Source: Mucilaginibacter pineti
Lineage (GTDB): Bacteria > Bacteroidota > Bacteroidia > Sphingobacteriales > Sphingobacteriaceae
NCBI RefSeq assembly: GCF_900101875.1
Contig: NZ_FNAI01000005.1
Span: 339,205 to 403,204 of the forward strand
Length of the DNA: 64,000 nt
Direction: 5' to 3'
In this document: in pieces, positions 46,817 to 54,288 of the stretch
Layout of the letters: each line of letters opens with the position of its first letter
How positions within the stretch are numbered: the stretch's first letter is position 1
Position numbers and translations under genes: made by a program
The notes under the pieces: generated by a model
Database searches by the model: none
Told to the model about the DNA's origin: nothing
The model's input: the letters and a program-made list of their open reading frames with translations, nothing else

Positions 46817-48295
46817 TTGAAGAATGTAAACGAAGATATTGCTCATTTGCTCGTAGACGCCGAAGCGCTTTATGAGGATGCGCCCTGCGGTTACTGCTCA
46901 TTCCGACCCGACGGTACCATTATCAAAATCAACCGGACCTTACTGACCTGGCTCGGCTATGCGGCTGGAGATGTTGTTGGACAGCTTAGAATCACCGACC
47001 TGTTTTCCAAAGGCGGCCGGATCTACTATGAGATGTTTTATTACCCACTGGTCCAAATGACCGGTGTGGTTAAAGAGATCAGCTTCGAGATTTTTCGTAA
47101 AGATGGCACGTCTTTTCCGGGCCTGCTGAATGCCAATGTCATCCGTGATCAGGCGCAGCAGATCGTCGCTATTAACTGCGTGCTGATCGACATCACCGAC
47201 CGCAAAAAATACGAATCAGAACTGCTTAATGCGAAGAAGTTCGCGGAACTGGCGAAAGACCAGTTCGAATTCGTTTCGGACTATATCCCTGAAATGATCT
47301 GGACCGCCACTCCGGCCGGTGAGATTAATTATGTGAATAAGCGCTTCGCCGATTACCTGGGCATCGAACCGCTGAATAACAGCATCCCTGTTTTATCAGC
47401 TTGCATCCATCCCGATGACCGCCTGCAGAGTTTGCGCGGCTGGGTCCGCGGCATTCGTGCCGGCAAACCTTTCCAGATCCAGTTGCGGCTCAAAGATGCT
47501 TCCGGGATTTATAAATGGCACCTGCTGAAAAGTGTACCATATCCGCAGACCGGCGCTATCGTCAAATGGCTCGGCTCCTGCCTGGATATACATGCCCATG
47601 TGATGGAAGTGGAACAAAAAGACGAGTTTATCAGCGTGGCCAGTCATGAACTGCGTACACCTGTTACCGGGTTAAAACTATCCTTACAATTGTTGAGCCG
47701 GATGAACAGCGGCGGCGAAAAACAAACCCAGTTGCTTGACCAGGCATCCCGAAATGTGCGCAAGATCGCCGGCTTGATCGATGACCTACTCAACGTAGAC
47801 CGCCTCAAAACGGGCCAGCTACCGCTCAACCGCACTCTTTTTCAAATAAGCGACTTGCTTCGTAATTGCTGTACGGTTATACAAACCGAAAATGAACAGC
47901 GTCTAGAAGTGTCCGGTGATACCAACGCCGAAGTGTTCGCCGACGAGAACCGTATGGAACAAGTCGTGGTCAATCTGATTAGTAATGCCATTAAATATGC
48001 GCCCGGCAGCAAAAAGATCATCCTGCAGGCAATTACCATTGAAGGAATGGTGGAAGTTTCAGTAACTGACCAGGGCCCGGGCATCGCCAAAGAAAAGGTA
48101 GCCCATCTTTTTGAGCGCTATTATCGCGCAGACCACAGTGGCGTCAAATATTCCGGCCTTGGCTTGGGCTTATATATCAGTTCCGAGATCGTCAAAAAGC
48201 ATGGCGGCATGATTGGTGTGCAGAGCGAACCAGGCATTGGCTCGCGCTTTTGGTTTACGATCCCGGCACCTTTGAAGCCTGACGACACCAAATAA
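46817..48295 (+). CDS. PAS-domain sensor histidine kinase paired with the RsbQ-like hydrolase
   Basis: A 492-residue soluble kinase. The first codon is TTG at 46817; no ATG fits upstream of the first PAS domain. The N-terminal PAS (residues ~15-130) begins EDAPCGYCSFRPDG, and a second PAS covers ~145-255. HisKA has SHELRTPV (His277) and HATPase_c has NLISNAIKYAPG and GLGLGLYIS. There are no membrane spans. It sits 11 bp after the RsbQ-like gene, so its PAS domain is the likely receptor for the product or ligand of that hydrolase. The target of its phosphotransfer is not in the window. Confidence 0.85.
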   Translation: MKNVNEDIAHLLVDAEALYEDAPCGYCSFRPDGTIIKINRTLLTWLGYAAGDVVGQLRITDLFSKGGRIYYEMFYYPLVQMTGVVKEISFEIFRKDGTSFPGLLNANVIRDQAQQIVAINCVLIDITDRKKYESELLNAKKFAELAKDQFEFVSDYIPEMIWTATPAGEINYVNKRFADYLGIEPLNNSIPVLSACIHPDDRLQSLRGWVRGIRAGKPFQIQLRLKDASGIYKWHLLKSVPYPQTGAIVKWLGSCLDIHAHVMEVEQKDEFISVASHELRTPVTGLKLSLQLLSRMNSGGEKQTQLLDQASRNVRKIAGLIDDLLNVDRLKTGQLPLNRTLFQISDLLRNCCTVIQTENEQRLEVSGDTNAEVFADENRMEQVVVNLISNAIKYAPGSKKIILQAITIEGMVEVSVTDQGPGIAKEKVAHLFERYYRADHSGVKYSGLGLGLYISSEIVKKHGGMIGVQSEPGIGSRFWFTIPAPLKPDDTK

Positions 48296-48299
48296 ACCC

Positions 48300-48445
48300 A
48301 GCAGGAAGCCAACCCGGAACACGCTGGTGTTCAGCGAACGTGCTATCGCCGGGAAAGCGGCAGGTACATATTGATAGAAAACATGCTCAGCGAAATCAGC
48401 ATGACAACCCCAGCAGGATGAAGCCAATTAGCGATGCCAGTTCTG
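48300..48445 (-). pseudogene. Frameshifted remnant of a Bcr/CflA-type MFS transporter N-terminus
   Basis: Three reading frames of the minus strand here give pieces that join into one recognisable sequence: LTELASLIGFILLG, then VVMLISLSMFSINMYLP, then AFPAIARSLNTSVFRVGF with FLLGLFG. Together they match the first helix and MYLPAFP loop of Bcr/CflA drug-resistance transporters. There is no start codon and at least two frame changes, and the remainder of the gene is missing. It fills the gap between the Ku stop codon and the kinase end, so it is a decayed leftover of an earlier gene order. The call rests on pattern recognition of about 50 codons. Confidence 0.5.
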
Positions 48446-49216
48446 TTAGGCACCTTTTTTCGCATTCAAACTGCTCATCAACTGATCATACAGATCGTCG
48501 CTCTTCGCTGCTTTGGGTTTCAGTTTCTTGATCGTCGGCCGTTTTCCCTTCGCTTTCTGCTCAATAATGTTCATCAGCTCGGTGTGGTATTCGTCCTTGT
48601 ACTTCGATAAATCAAGCGGCTCGGCATACTGATCGATCAGCGCCAAACCCATTTTCAGTTCCTTATCGCTCACTTTAATATCATCGTCGAGTTTCAGCTC
48701 GTCCTGATCACGGATCTGCTGCGCAAAACGGATGCGGGTCACGACGATATCTTTTTCCACCGGATGAACGATACACAGGCTTTCCGTGCTGCGCAATACA
48801 AAGCGAGCCAACCCGGCTTTACCGGATTTCTTCAGCGCCTCCAGTAATAAAGCATAAGCCTTATTCTTCTTGGTGGCCGGTTCTGTGTAGTAGGAATTCT
48901 CATAATACATCGGGTTTACGGAGTCGAGGTCCACAAAACTTTCGATCTCGATGACCTTACTTTTCTCCGGCGCAGCTGCTTCAAAGTCCGCATCCTCGAT
49001 GATCACGTAATCATCGTCATATTTATAGCCCTTGACGATTTTATCATAAGGTACTTCTTTCTTCGTGTTTTCATTCACCCGCTGGAATTTGATATGCGCG
49101 TGGTCGCGGCTGTCCAGCATATCCAGGTCCAGGCGCGTTTCCTGTACCGCCGAGAATAATTTAATGGGGATGCTTACCAGGCCAAAGCCGATCGAACCGG
49201 TCCAGATACTTCTCAT
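48446..49216 (-). CDS. ku: Non-homologous end-joining protein Ku
   Basis: A 256-residue bacterial Ku: the opening MRSIWTGSIGFGLVSIPIKL, the core FVDLDSVNPMYYENSYY and ALKKSGKAGLARFV, and the basic, lysine-rich C-terminal tail (KRPTIKKLKPKAAK) used for DNA and LigD binding. As a homodimer it encircles DNA ends and recruits LigD, encoded in the same element. It is on the opposite strand from ligD. Its start overlaps the upstream 90-residue gene by 4 bp, so those two are expressed together. Confidence 0.95.
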   Translation of the reverse strand: MRSIWTGSIGFGLVSIPIKLFSAVQETRLDLDMLDSRDHAHIKFQRVNENTKKEVPYDKIVKGYKYDDDYVIIEDADFEAAAPEKSKVIEIESFVDLDSVNPMYYENSYYTEPATKKNKAYALLLEALKKSGKAGLARFVLRSTESLCIVHPVEKDIVVTRIRFAQQIRDQDELKLDDDIKVSDKELKMGLALIDQYAEPLDLSKYKDEYHTELMNIIEQKAKGKRPTIKKLKPKAAKSDDLYDQLMSSLNAKKGA

Positions 49217-49485
49217 AGCTTTAATTTTCTAACGTTATCATTCATACCATGCGGGTGGTGCGCCTCGATCTTGTCCGCCAGCAAATGCAGTACCTCCTCA
49301 TCAACATTTCCAGGATTCTGGCAGATATGCAGAAAATCATGATTATCAGGCTCAAAGCTGGCCACAAAACTGCCGTTCTCAAATACCCGGAACTTGCATT
49401 TCGTATCATCATGGTGCGCGTATTCGCCAACCTCGAAATGGTGCACCTCCTTATCCTTGCTGATCGTGATCGCGTAATTTTCCAT
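49213..49485 (-). CDS. Small protein coupled to Ku, unknown function
   Basis: A 90-residue acidic/His-rich protein (MENYAITISKDKEVHHFEV...) with alternating strands, containing VFENGSFVASFEPDN and a C-terminal helix (EVLHLLADKIEAHHPHG). I do not recognise a family. It overlaps the Ku start by 4 bp, the strongest reason to suspect a role connected with end joining. Confidence 0.7.
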   Translation of the reverse strand: MENYAITISKDKEVHHFEVGEYAHHDDTKCKFRVFENGSFVASFEPDNHDFLHICQNPGNVDEEVLHLLADKIEAHHPHGMNDNVRKLKL

Positions 49486-49617
49486 ATACTTACAACTATT
49501 TGAAAACCTTATTGTTTACAGGATATCACATGACTTTTTAAAACACTTGGCGTGCGCTGCCGTTATAAAATGAGTGGAAAAAGTGAATTGCGTTTGTCAC
49601 CATCTAAATTTTTGGCT

Positions 49618-49827
49618 ATGATCACGAAGAAAGAATTATTAGAAGGGCTGGAACTACTTTATACAGGAAAAGCTTTCGTTGGCTTTCAGGAAGAAAACCC
49701 TTTTGTTACGTTTTTAAGGTTCGATAAAAAAAATTGGTCGAAGATCTGGGTAAAATACGGCGGCCGCGCGATTGTTACCAAACTGAAAGACGTCAGGCTA
49801 AAATCCGAAGGCAATCTGGCCGTCTGA
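49618..49827 (+). CDS. Small protein of unknown function
   Basis: A 69-residue basic protein beginning MITKKELLEGLELLYTGKAF; the longer start at 49552 adds 22 residues without a domain. It looks like a compact alpha/beta unit rich in lysine and aromatics (FDKKNWSKIWVKYGG). No family is recognised and it stands alone, divergent from the Ku pair across about 130 bp. Confidence 0.55.
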   Translation: MITKKELLEGLELLYTGKAFVGFQEENPFVTFLRFDKKNWSKIWVKYGGRAIVTKLKDVRLKSEGNLAV

Positions 49828-49893
49828 CAAGTAACCGCATCACCGGTTATGCAAACCTTACCGATAAAAATTATTCTTTAAAAAGGAGGAACT

Positions 49894-50091
49894 ATGCCCT
49901 GGTATAACGGCGACTATCCGCCATCGTATAAGAACCAACCCAAATACCTGCGCGACAAAGCGGTTGAGATCGCTAATGAGGTATTAAAGACCACCCATAA
50001 CGAAGGGGAAGCCATCGCGACCGGCCTGAAACAGGCGCGTGTGCATTTTGAGCACCACCCGGACGAAGTGCCTGAGGATCAGAAAGAATGA
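49894..50091 (+). CDS. Small ChaB-like/unknown protein
   Basis: A 65-residue protein (MPWYNGDYPPSYKNQPKYL...) with a strong upstream AAAAAGGAGGA ribosome-binding stretch, unusual for this phylum and implying high expression. A short N-terminal DYPPSY segment followed by helices recalls ChaB-like small proteins, but the match is loose. Its stop overlaps the start of the DUF1810 gene by 4 bp, so the two are coupled. Confidence 0.6.
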   Translation: MPWYNGDYPPSYKNQPKYLRDKAVEIANEVLKTTHNEGEAIATGLKQARVHFEHHPDEVPEDQKE

Positions 50092-50501
50092 GTGACCTGA
50101 AACGTTTTTTAAATGCCCAGCAGCGTGATTATGCCACGGCGCTTTCCGAAATCAAATCGGGCCGCAAACGCAGTCATTGGATGTGGTATATTTTTCCGCA
50201 GATCGCAGGCCTGGGCTATAGTGATATGGCCAAAAGATTTGCCATCGCCGATTTGTCTGAGGCGACAGAATACCTGGCGCACCCGGTGCTTGGCAAACGA
50301 TTAAAGGAAATTGCTGCCGCCTTATTAGAATTGGACAGCCATAATGCAACCCAGGTGATGGGCAGCCCTGATGATCTGAAACTACGTTCAAGCATGACGC
50401 TATTTGCGCTGGTCGAGGGTACAGATTCTGTTTTCACGGCAGTGCTGAAAAAGTTCTTTGACGGCCATAAAGATCCGGCGACCCTGCAGCTGGTGCGTTA
50501 A
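50088..50501 (+). CDS. DUF1810 domain protein
   Basis: This 137-residue protein shows the DUF1810 pattern: LKRFLNAQQRDYATALSEI, then GRKRSHWMWYIFPQIAGLG and a helical second half with LKLRSSMTLF. The family occurs in many soil bacteria and is sometimes called calpastatin-like, without a known activity. It overlaps the preceding small gene by 4 bp. Confidence 0.85.
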   Translation: MSDLKRFLNAQQRDYATALSEIKSGRKRSHWMWYIFPQIAGLGYSDMAKRFAIADLSEATEYLAHPVLGKRLKEIAAALLELDSHNATQVMGSPDDLKLRSSMTLFALVEGTDSVFTAVLKKFFDGHKDPATLQLVR

Positions 50502-50517
50502 AGTGGCATACGTAACC

Positions 50518-51291
50518 TTACCCAAATAATTCCTGGCCTTCGGTATAATAAGTTTTTCGTGAGGCGATCTCAGCTACGAGGATCGCTTCGCCTTTTGGCG
50601 TCACCTTGTGTTTGGGCAGGTGGACCTTTAGAAAATCCCGTTCCTTTTCCGTGATGGTATCCGGGAAGTGTTTGCGGATATGAGCTTCCGCTTCCGTTAG
50701 CACATCTTTGATAGCTTTCGTCAGTATCCTGATTTTTGGCTCAGGGATCTTGTCGGCAATTGAAAACGGCGATAATTTCGCTGCATAGAGTATCTCGTCT
50801 ACATAAGCATTACCGATCCCCTGAACGACCTTTCCCTCCTGCAATACGGTTTTAATAGGCTTCATCTTCTTTTTCAGCGCCTGACCCAGGTAGCCGGCGG
50901 GCAAATGCATCGCGTCGGGTACTTTGGAGACTTCCGGATCCAGCGATAAGATCACCGCTTTTTGCCAGTCGGTAATGGCCAGCCCGGTACCCCCGGAGAA
51001 CATCAGCTCAGCGATCGTAAACTTATTCTCGTTTTTCTTTTCGTACCAGTGCATCGACCCGTAGAGCATCAATTGGAGACTTAATACGTGGTTATTCGCA
51101 AATTCAAAATACAATTGCTTGCCGACCCGGCTGATTGCCAGCAGGACCTGTTCTTCCAGTGCTGTTTTAAAGTCAGCCTCCGGGGTTTTCAGCCTGCGCG
51201 GAACAAGTATGCTGATATTCGTCAGGGTTTTGCCAACCAGCCGCTCAGCGAGGTTAGTGCAGAATATATTCAGATCAGGTATTTCAGGCAT
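50518..51291 (-). CDS. Fpg/Nei-family DNA glycosylase (zinc-less)
   Basis: A 257-residue glycosylase/AP lyase. The N-terminus is MPEIPDL, so after Met removal Pro2 is the catalytic imine-forming residue with Glu3 next to it. The helix-two-turn-helix region reads GIGNAYVDEILYAAKLSPF. The C-terminal end (IASRKTYYTEGQ) lacks the four cysteines of the normal zinc finger, as in zinc-less members such as NEIL1. It removes oxidised bases and nicks the abasic site, fitting the repair theme. It is convergent with the DUF1810 gene. Confidence 0.88.
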   Translation of the reverse strand: MPEIPDLNIFCTNLAERLVGKTLTNISILVPRRLKTPEADFKTALEEQVLLAISRVGKQLYFEFANNHVLSLQLMLYGSMHWYEKKNENKFTIAELMFSGGTGLAITDWQKAVILSLDPEVSKVPDAMHLPAGYLGQALKKKMKPIKTVLQEGKVVQGIGNAYVDEILYAAKLSPFSIADKIPEPKIRILTKAIKDVLTEAEAHIRKHFPDTITEKERDFLKVHLPKHKVTPKGEAILVAEIASRKTYYTEGQELFG

Positions 51292-51302
51292 GTGTATTGT
51301 TA

Positions 51303-51535
51303 TTATTGATAATGACTTTCTATTCTTAAACCGATCTCCGCGATCGTTTCCTCGGGCAGGATGACGCCGGAGGACTGCATCCAGTCCCAGTCGTCATTAT
51401 GCGCGATCGACGCCATCCATTACCGTTGAAAAGGGCTTCATATTCGTTATCATTCATCACCGCTTCACAATAAATCAATTGGTGACCATACGCTAATCCG
51501 AACCCGATCACGGGGTGTTGCATCTTATTTACCAT
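51303..51535 (-). pseudogene. Possible frameshifted small gene
   Basis: On the minus strand the first frame reads MVNKMQHPVIGFGLAYGHQ and onward to EYEALFNGN, which looks coding, and then becomes low-quality sequence. The neighbouring frame from about 51418 downward reads MASIAHNDDWDWMQSSGVIL and continues to IGLRIESHYQ, which also looks coding and ends at 51303. A single-base loss (or two-base gain) near 51420 would join them into a ~75-residue protein. No family is recognised. They may instead be two unrelated short frames, or the frameshift may be a sequencing error. Confidence 0.35.
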
Positions 51536-51683
51536 TACAAATAAAACATTTTAAATAAGGTTTTGTGCTAAAGGACTTTCTTAATCGTTTATTTTTACAA
51601 AATGGAATTTGGGCACATTCAGGAGCGTTTACCGTTTATCGACTTTAGACTTCCGCCCGATAACCTGCTTTTTTAAATTTGCT

Positions 51684-52289
51684 ATGACCGATCCGATCAA
51701 TTTACAGATCAAGCGTACTGATGGAACCTGGGATATCATCGAAGCTGCACCTTTGCTGATTGAAGAAGGTCATGAATTGACTCCCACGGGTACCTATCAG
51801 CTTTACCGGGGTTTTCCGGAATTTGACAGCAATTTATTTGACGCTGATGCACTTCGCGAACGCTACATGGAAAACATTGAGCTGATGGGCGAGGATAATC
51901 CCGGTTACCTTGGTGAATTGCACTTCAGCGGTATCGGTTATTTTGAGTGGAAATACGAAGGCGACCGATTACAGGAGAACGAGGTTTGGCAAATCGTTGA
52001 CTGCATCCAGGATTACGCTGCCGGAAAGATGCAGCCTATGGCCAACGGCATTATCCTGCCTAAGCCTGAGCAATCGGAGGATGAGTCGCTATATTTCAAA
52101 TACGGCAAGGATCAGGTGGTCAGCCATATCCGGCTGGAAGAAATGGAAGGTCATTTTATTGTGCTGATTAATGGCAAACCGACCGCACAGATCGAACTCA
52201 TGGAAGAAGACTGGGAGATCACCGGCGGCGATATTTATGACCGCGATTTGCTGGAAGAGATCCTGCGCCGTATCAAAGCCAACACTTAA
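51684..52289 (+). CDS. Protein of unknown function next to AlkB
   Basis: A 201-residue protein from ATG 51684 (MTDPINLQIKRTDG). The longer start (51609) adds 25 residues out of character. It is acidic, with a strand-rich N-terminal half and a C-terminal motif GDIYDRDLLEEILRRIKA. No known domain or signal peptide is visible. It is convergent with alkB, 1 bp apart at the stop codons. Confidence 0.65.
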   Translation: MTDPINLQIKRTDGTWDIIEAAPLLIEEGHELTPTGTYQLYRGFPEFDSNLFDADALRERYMENIELMGEDNPGYLGELHFSGIGYFEWKYEGDRLQENEVWQIVDCIQDYAAGKMQPMANGIILPKPEQSEDESLYFKYGKDQVVSHIRLEEMEGHFIVLINGKPTAQIELMEEDWEITGGDIYDRDLLEEILRRIKANT

Positions 52290-52290
52290 T

Positions 52291-52899
52291 TCAGATCACG
52301 ACCCGAAACGTCAGGTTGACGCGAGGCGTCATCGGTTTCGCAGATTTAGCGATGCGGTGCTCAAAAGCTTCCTGCAAGCCGGCTTTCATCAAACAAAACG
52401 AACCATGTTCCAACCTGACCGAATACTTTTCATGATGGTCACTTTTGCGCCGGATATCAAAACTGCGCACTTGCCCGAAGCTTACCGAGGCGATGACGGG
52501 GCGTTTGCCCAGGATGCTCTCTTTATCACTGTGCCAGGCTACTGAATCATTGCCGTCCCGGTAATAATTCAGCAATACGCTGTTGAAATGCATACCGGCC
52601 AGCGGTTCCACTCTGGCCTTGATGGCCAGTAATTCCGGTGTCCAGGGCGTAGGGTTGCTGATCCGCCCCGGATGCGAGTAGTCGGTGCCCAGATCACCAT
52701 ACCAGGCAGTCAGACGTGGGGTCAATACTTCTTTATCGTACATTTTTTGAACGGTTTGCTTCCAGGGTGCTTCGGCGATAAATTTTTGAAGAAAATAGTC
52801 GCCCTCTTCCTGGCTCAATAAGCCCGGGAAATATTCCAGAAAATCTGTCGGCAACCCTTTACTTTGCCCCGCCTCTGCGAAAAAACTTAACTGCTCCAT
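52291..52899 (-). CDS. alkB: AlkB-type 2-oxoglutarate/Fe(II)-dependent DNA dealkylase
   Basis: A 202-residue AlkB family dioxygenase. The iron ligands are His123 and Asp125 (AWHSDKE) and His181 (EAFEHRI); the 2-oxoglutarate-binding arginines are in PRVNLTFR (Arg193, Arg199). The substrate-lid sequence PRLTAWYGD and NSVLLNYYRDGND also match. It oxidatively removes methyl groups such as 1-methyladenine and 3-methylcytosine. The gene follows an 86-residue unknown gene by 1 bp, so they form a pair. Confidence 0.92.
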   Translation of the reverse strand: MEQLSFFAEAGQSKGLPTDFLEYFPGLLSQEEGDYFLQKFIAEAPWKQTVQKMYDKEVLTPRLTAWYGDLGTDYSHPGRISNPTPWTPELLAIKARVEPLAGMHFNSVLLNYYRDGNDSVAWHSDKESILGKRPVIASVSFGQVRSFDIRRKSDHHEKYSVRLEHGSFCLMKAGLQEAFEHRIAKSAKPMTPRVNLTFRVVI

Positions 52900-52900
52900 C

Positions 52901-53161
52901 CTATAATCTCCTGATCAATTCGTCCATCTCTTTATGATGACCGGTGATAAAACCGGCTACATCTTCCTGCTCGTCCACACTCAGCGTTATGCCATCATAG
53001 ATCCAGTGATCGTTTGCGTCTACCAGGATACGTCCGATCGGACGCCCTTCCATTGCATCATAAAGCAGGTAACCTTCCCCTTTATCCGGCAAAACGCGAA
53101 CCCACCTTTCCGTGCTTGTCTGGGCTGTTTTTAGCCGTTCTTCAAACAACTTGCTTCTCAT
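52901..53161 (-). CDS. Small protein of unknown function upstream of alkB
   Basis: An 86-residue protein (MRSKLFEERLKTAQTSTERW...) with a short helix and a strand-rich middle (YLLYDAMEGRPIGRILVDAN) ending in a helix (HHKEMDELIRRL). The family is not recognised. It ends 1 bp before the AlkB start codon and so shares its transcript. Confidence 0.65.
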   Translation of the reverse strand: MRSKLFEERLKTAQTSTERWVRVLPDKGEGYLLYDAMEGRPIGRILVDANDHWIYDGITLSVDEQEDVAGFITGHHKEMDELIRRL

Positions 53162-53249
53162 AAAAACAAATGTGAAGAAAAAATTGTAAAAAAGAGTAAG
53201 AAAATGCTAAAAATATTAGCATAACTTTATAGTCCCAAATTTGATTGAC

Positions 53250-53546
53250 ATGGTACCATTTAATTTACAACTCGAAATAGGCGGTAGACTGACGACACTT
53301 TCTGCTGAACAGCTTGATCAGTTGGCGGATGAAACAGGCTTCATGCGCTATCAGGTCCGATCATTTAACCATAACGGCGTGATTCATGTCAATATCGAAG
53401 ATGAACCACTACCGCCGGAAGAAGCTGTTGGCTTTAACCTGGACGAGACGTTTGCACTGGACGACGTCAAGAAGATCGCCCAGGCGATCCGGGAATATAA
53501 CAGTAGCCGCAAACTGAATTTTGATCAGATGCATTTTGACTTTTAA
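53250..53546 (+). CDS. Small protein of unknown function before imuA
   Basis: A 98-residue acidic protein starting at ATG 53250 (MVPFNLQLEIGG), with a TTG three codons upstream as an alternative. It shows alternating strand and helix segments (LTTLSAEQLDQLADE, VRSFNHNGVIHVNIED). No family is recognised. It ends 4 bp before the chosen imuA start, which puts it at the head of the mutagenesis operon. Confidence 0.7.
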   Translation: MVPFNLQLEIGGRLTTLSAEQLDQLADETGFMRYQVRSFNHNGVIHVNIEDEPLPPEEAVGFNLDETFALDDVKKIAQAIREYNSSRKLNFDQMHFDF

Positions 53547-53550
53547 CCCT

Positions 53551-54288
53551 ATGACCATGAGCGCTACCAAACAAGAACTGATCGATAAACTGCGCCGGGA
53601 CCTTTTAGGCTGGGAAGGCTTCCGGCCTTTACCACCGGAAGAACGGCAGTCCTTTGGGTTGGGGCCAATTGAAAATGCCTTTCCTAATCAGATGTTCCCA
53701 ACCGGTGCGTTGCATGAGTTTATCAGCACCCGACCGGAGTTTACCGCGGCTATTGGGGGATTTATCGCTGGCATCATGCAGACCTTGCTGGAAAAAGGCG
53801 GTGTATGCGTTTGGGTCAGTTATACTCGCCGGATCTACCCGCCTGCGCTCAAACGCTTTGGCGTAGATCCCGACCGGATCATCTTTATTGATGTTGTCCG
53901 CGAAAAGGATGTGCTTTGGGTTACCGAAGAAGCTTTGAAATGCTCCGGTATCGCCGCCGTGATCTGTGAAACCCGCTTGCTCAGCTTATTGGAATCGCGA
54001 CGGCTGCAACTGGCCATTGAGCAAAGCCAGGTAACAGGCTTTATCCTGCGCAAGGATGTCAGACAGCTAAATAACACCGCCTGCACCGCGCGCTGGACCG
54101 TGAAGCCGCTCCGGAGTAAACCGCGCCCGGGCATGCCGGGCGTTGGACATCCGCGCTGGCAGGTGGAACTGCTGAAAGTCAGGAATGGACAGCCGGGTTC
54201 CTGGACGTTGGAATGGAAAAATAATGCTTTTCTCCATCCGCAAAAAGACCAAGTTCAACAACCAGATATCAACCGTCGCTATGCCTAA
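53551..54288 (+). CDS. imuA: ImuA-like RecA-related mutagenesis protein
   Basis: A 245-residue protein starting at ATG 53551 or 53557. It has the ImuA/SulA-like RecA fold: ALHEFISTRPEFTAAIGGFI, VCVWVSYTRRIYPPAL and ITIDVVREKDVLWVTEEALK-type segments, and no full Walker A, as usual for ImuA. In other bacteria ImuA works with ImuB and DnaE2 in damage-induced translesion synthesis. It overlaps imuB by 8 bp and precedes dnaE2 in the same operon. Confidence 0.85.
   Translation: MTMSATKQELIDKLRRDLLGWEGFRPLPPEERQSFGLGPIENAFPNQMFPTGALHEFISTRPEFTAAIGGFIAGIMQTLLEKGGVCVWVSYTRRIYPPALKRFGVDPDRIIFIDVVREKDVLWVTEEALKCSGIAAVICETRLLSLLESRRLQLAIEQSQVTGFILRKDVRQLNNTACTARWTVKPLRSKPRPGMPGVGHPRWQVELLKVRNGQPGSWTLEWKNNAFLHPQKDQVQQPDINRRYA

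Noticed and set aside
48170..48427. 85-residue minus-strand frame overlapping the kinase end
   Set aside because: Only its middle part resembles a transporter, and the other frames are needed to complete the match; it is listed as a pseudogene fragment instead of a gene.
52171..52545. 124-residue plus-strand frame spanning the end of the 201-residue gene and antisense to alkB
   Set aside because: The protein is low-quality, the AlkB frame on the other strand has every catalytic residue, and the overlap leaves no room for a promoter.
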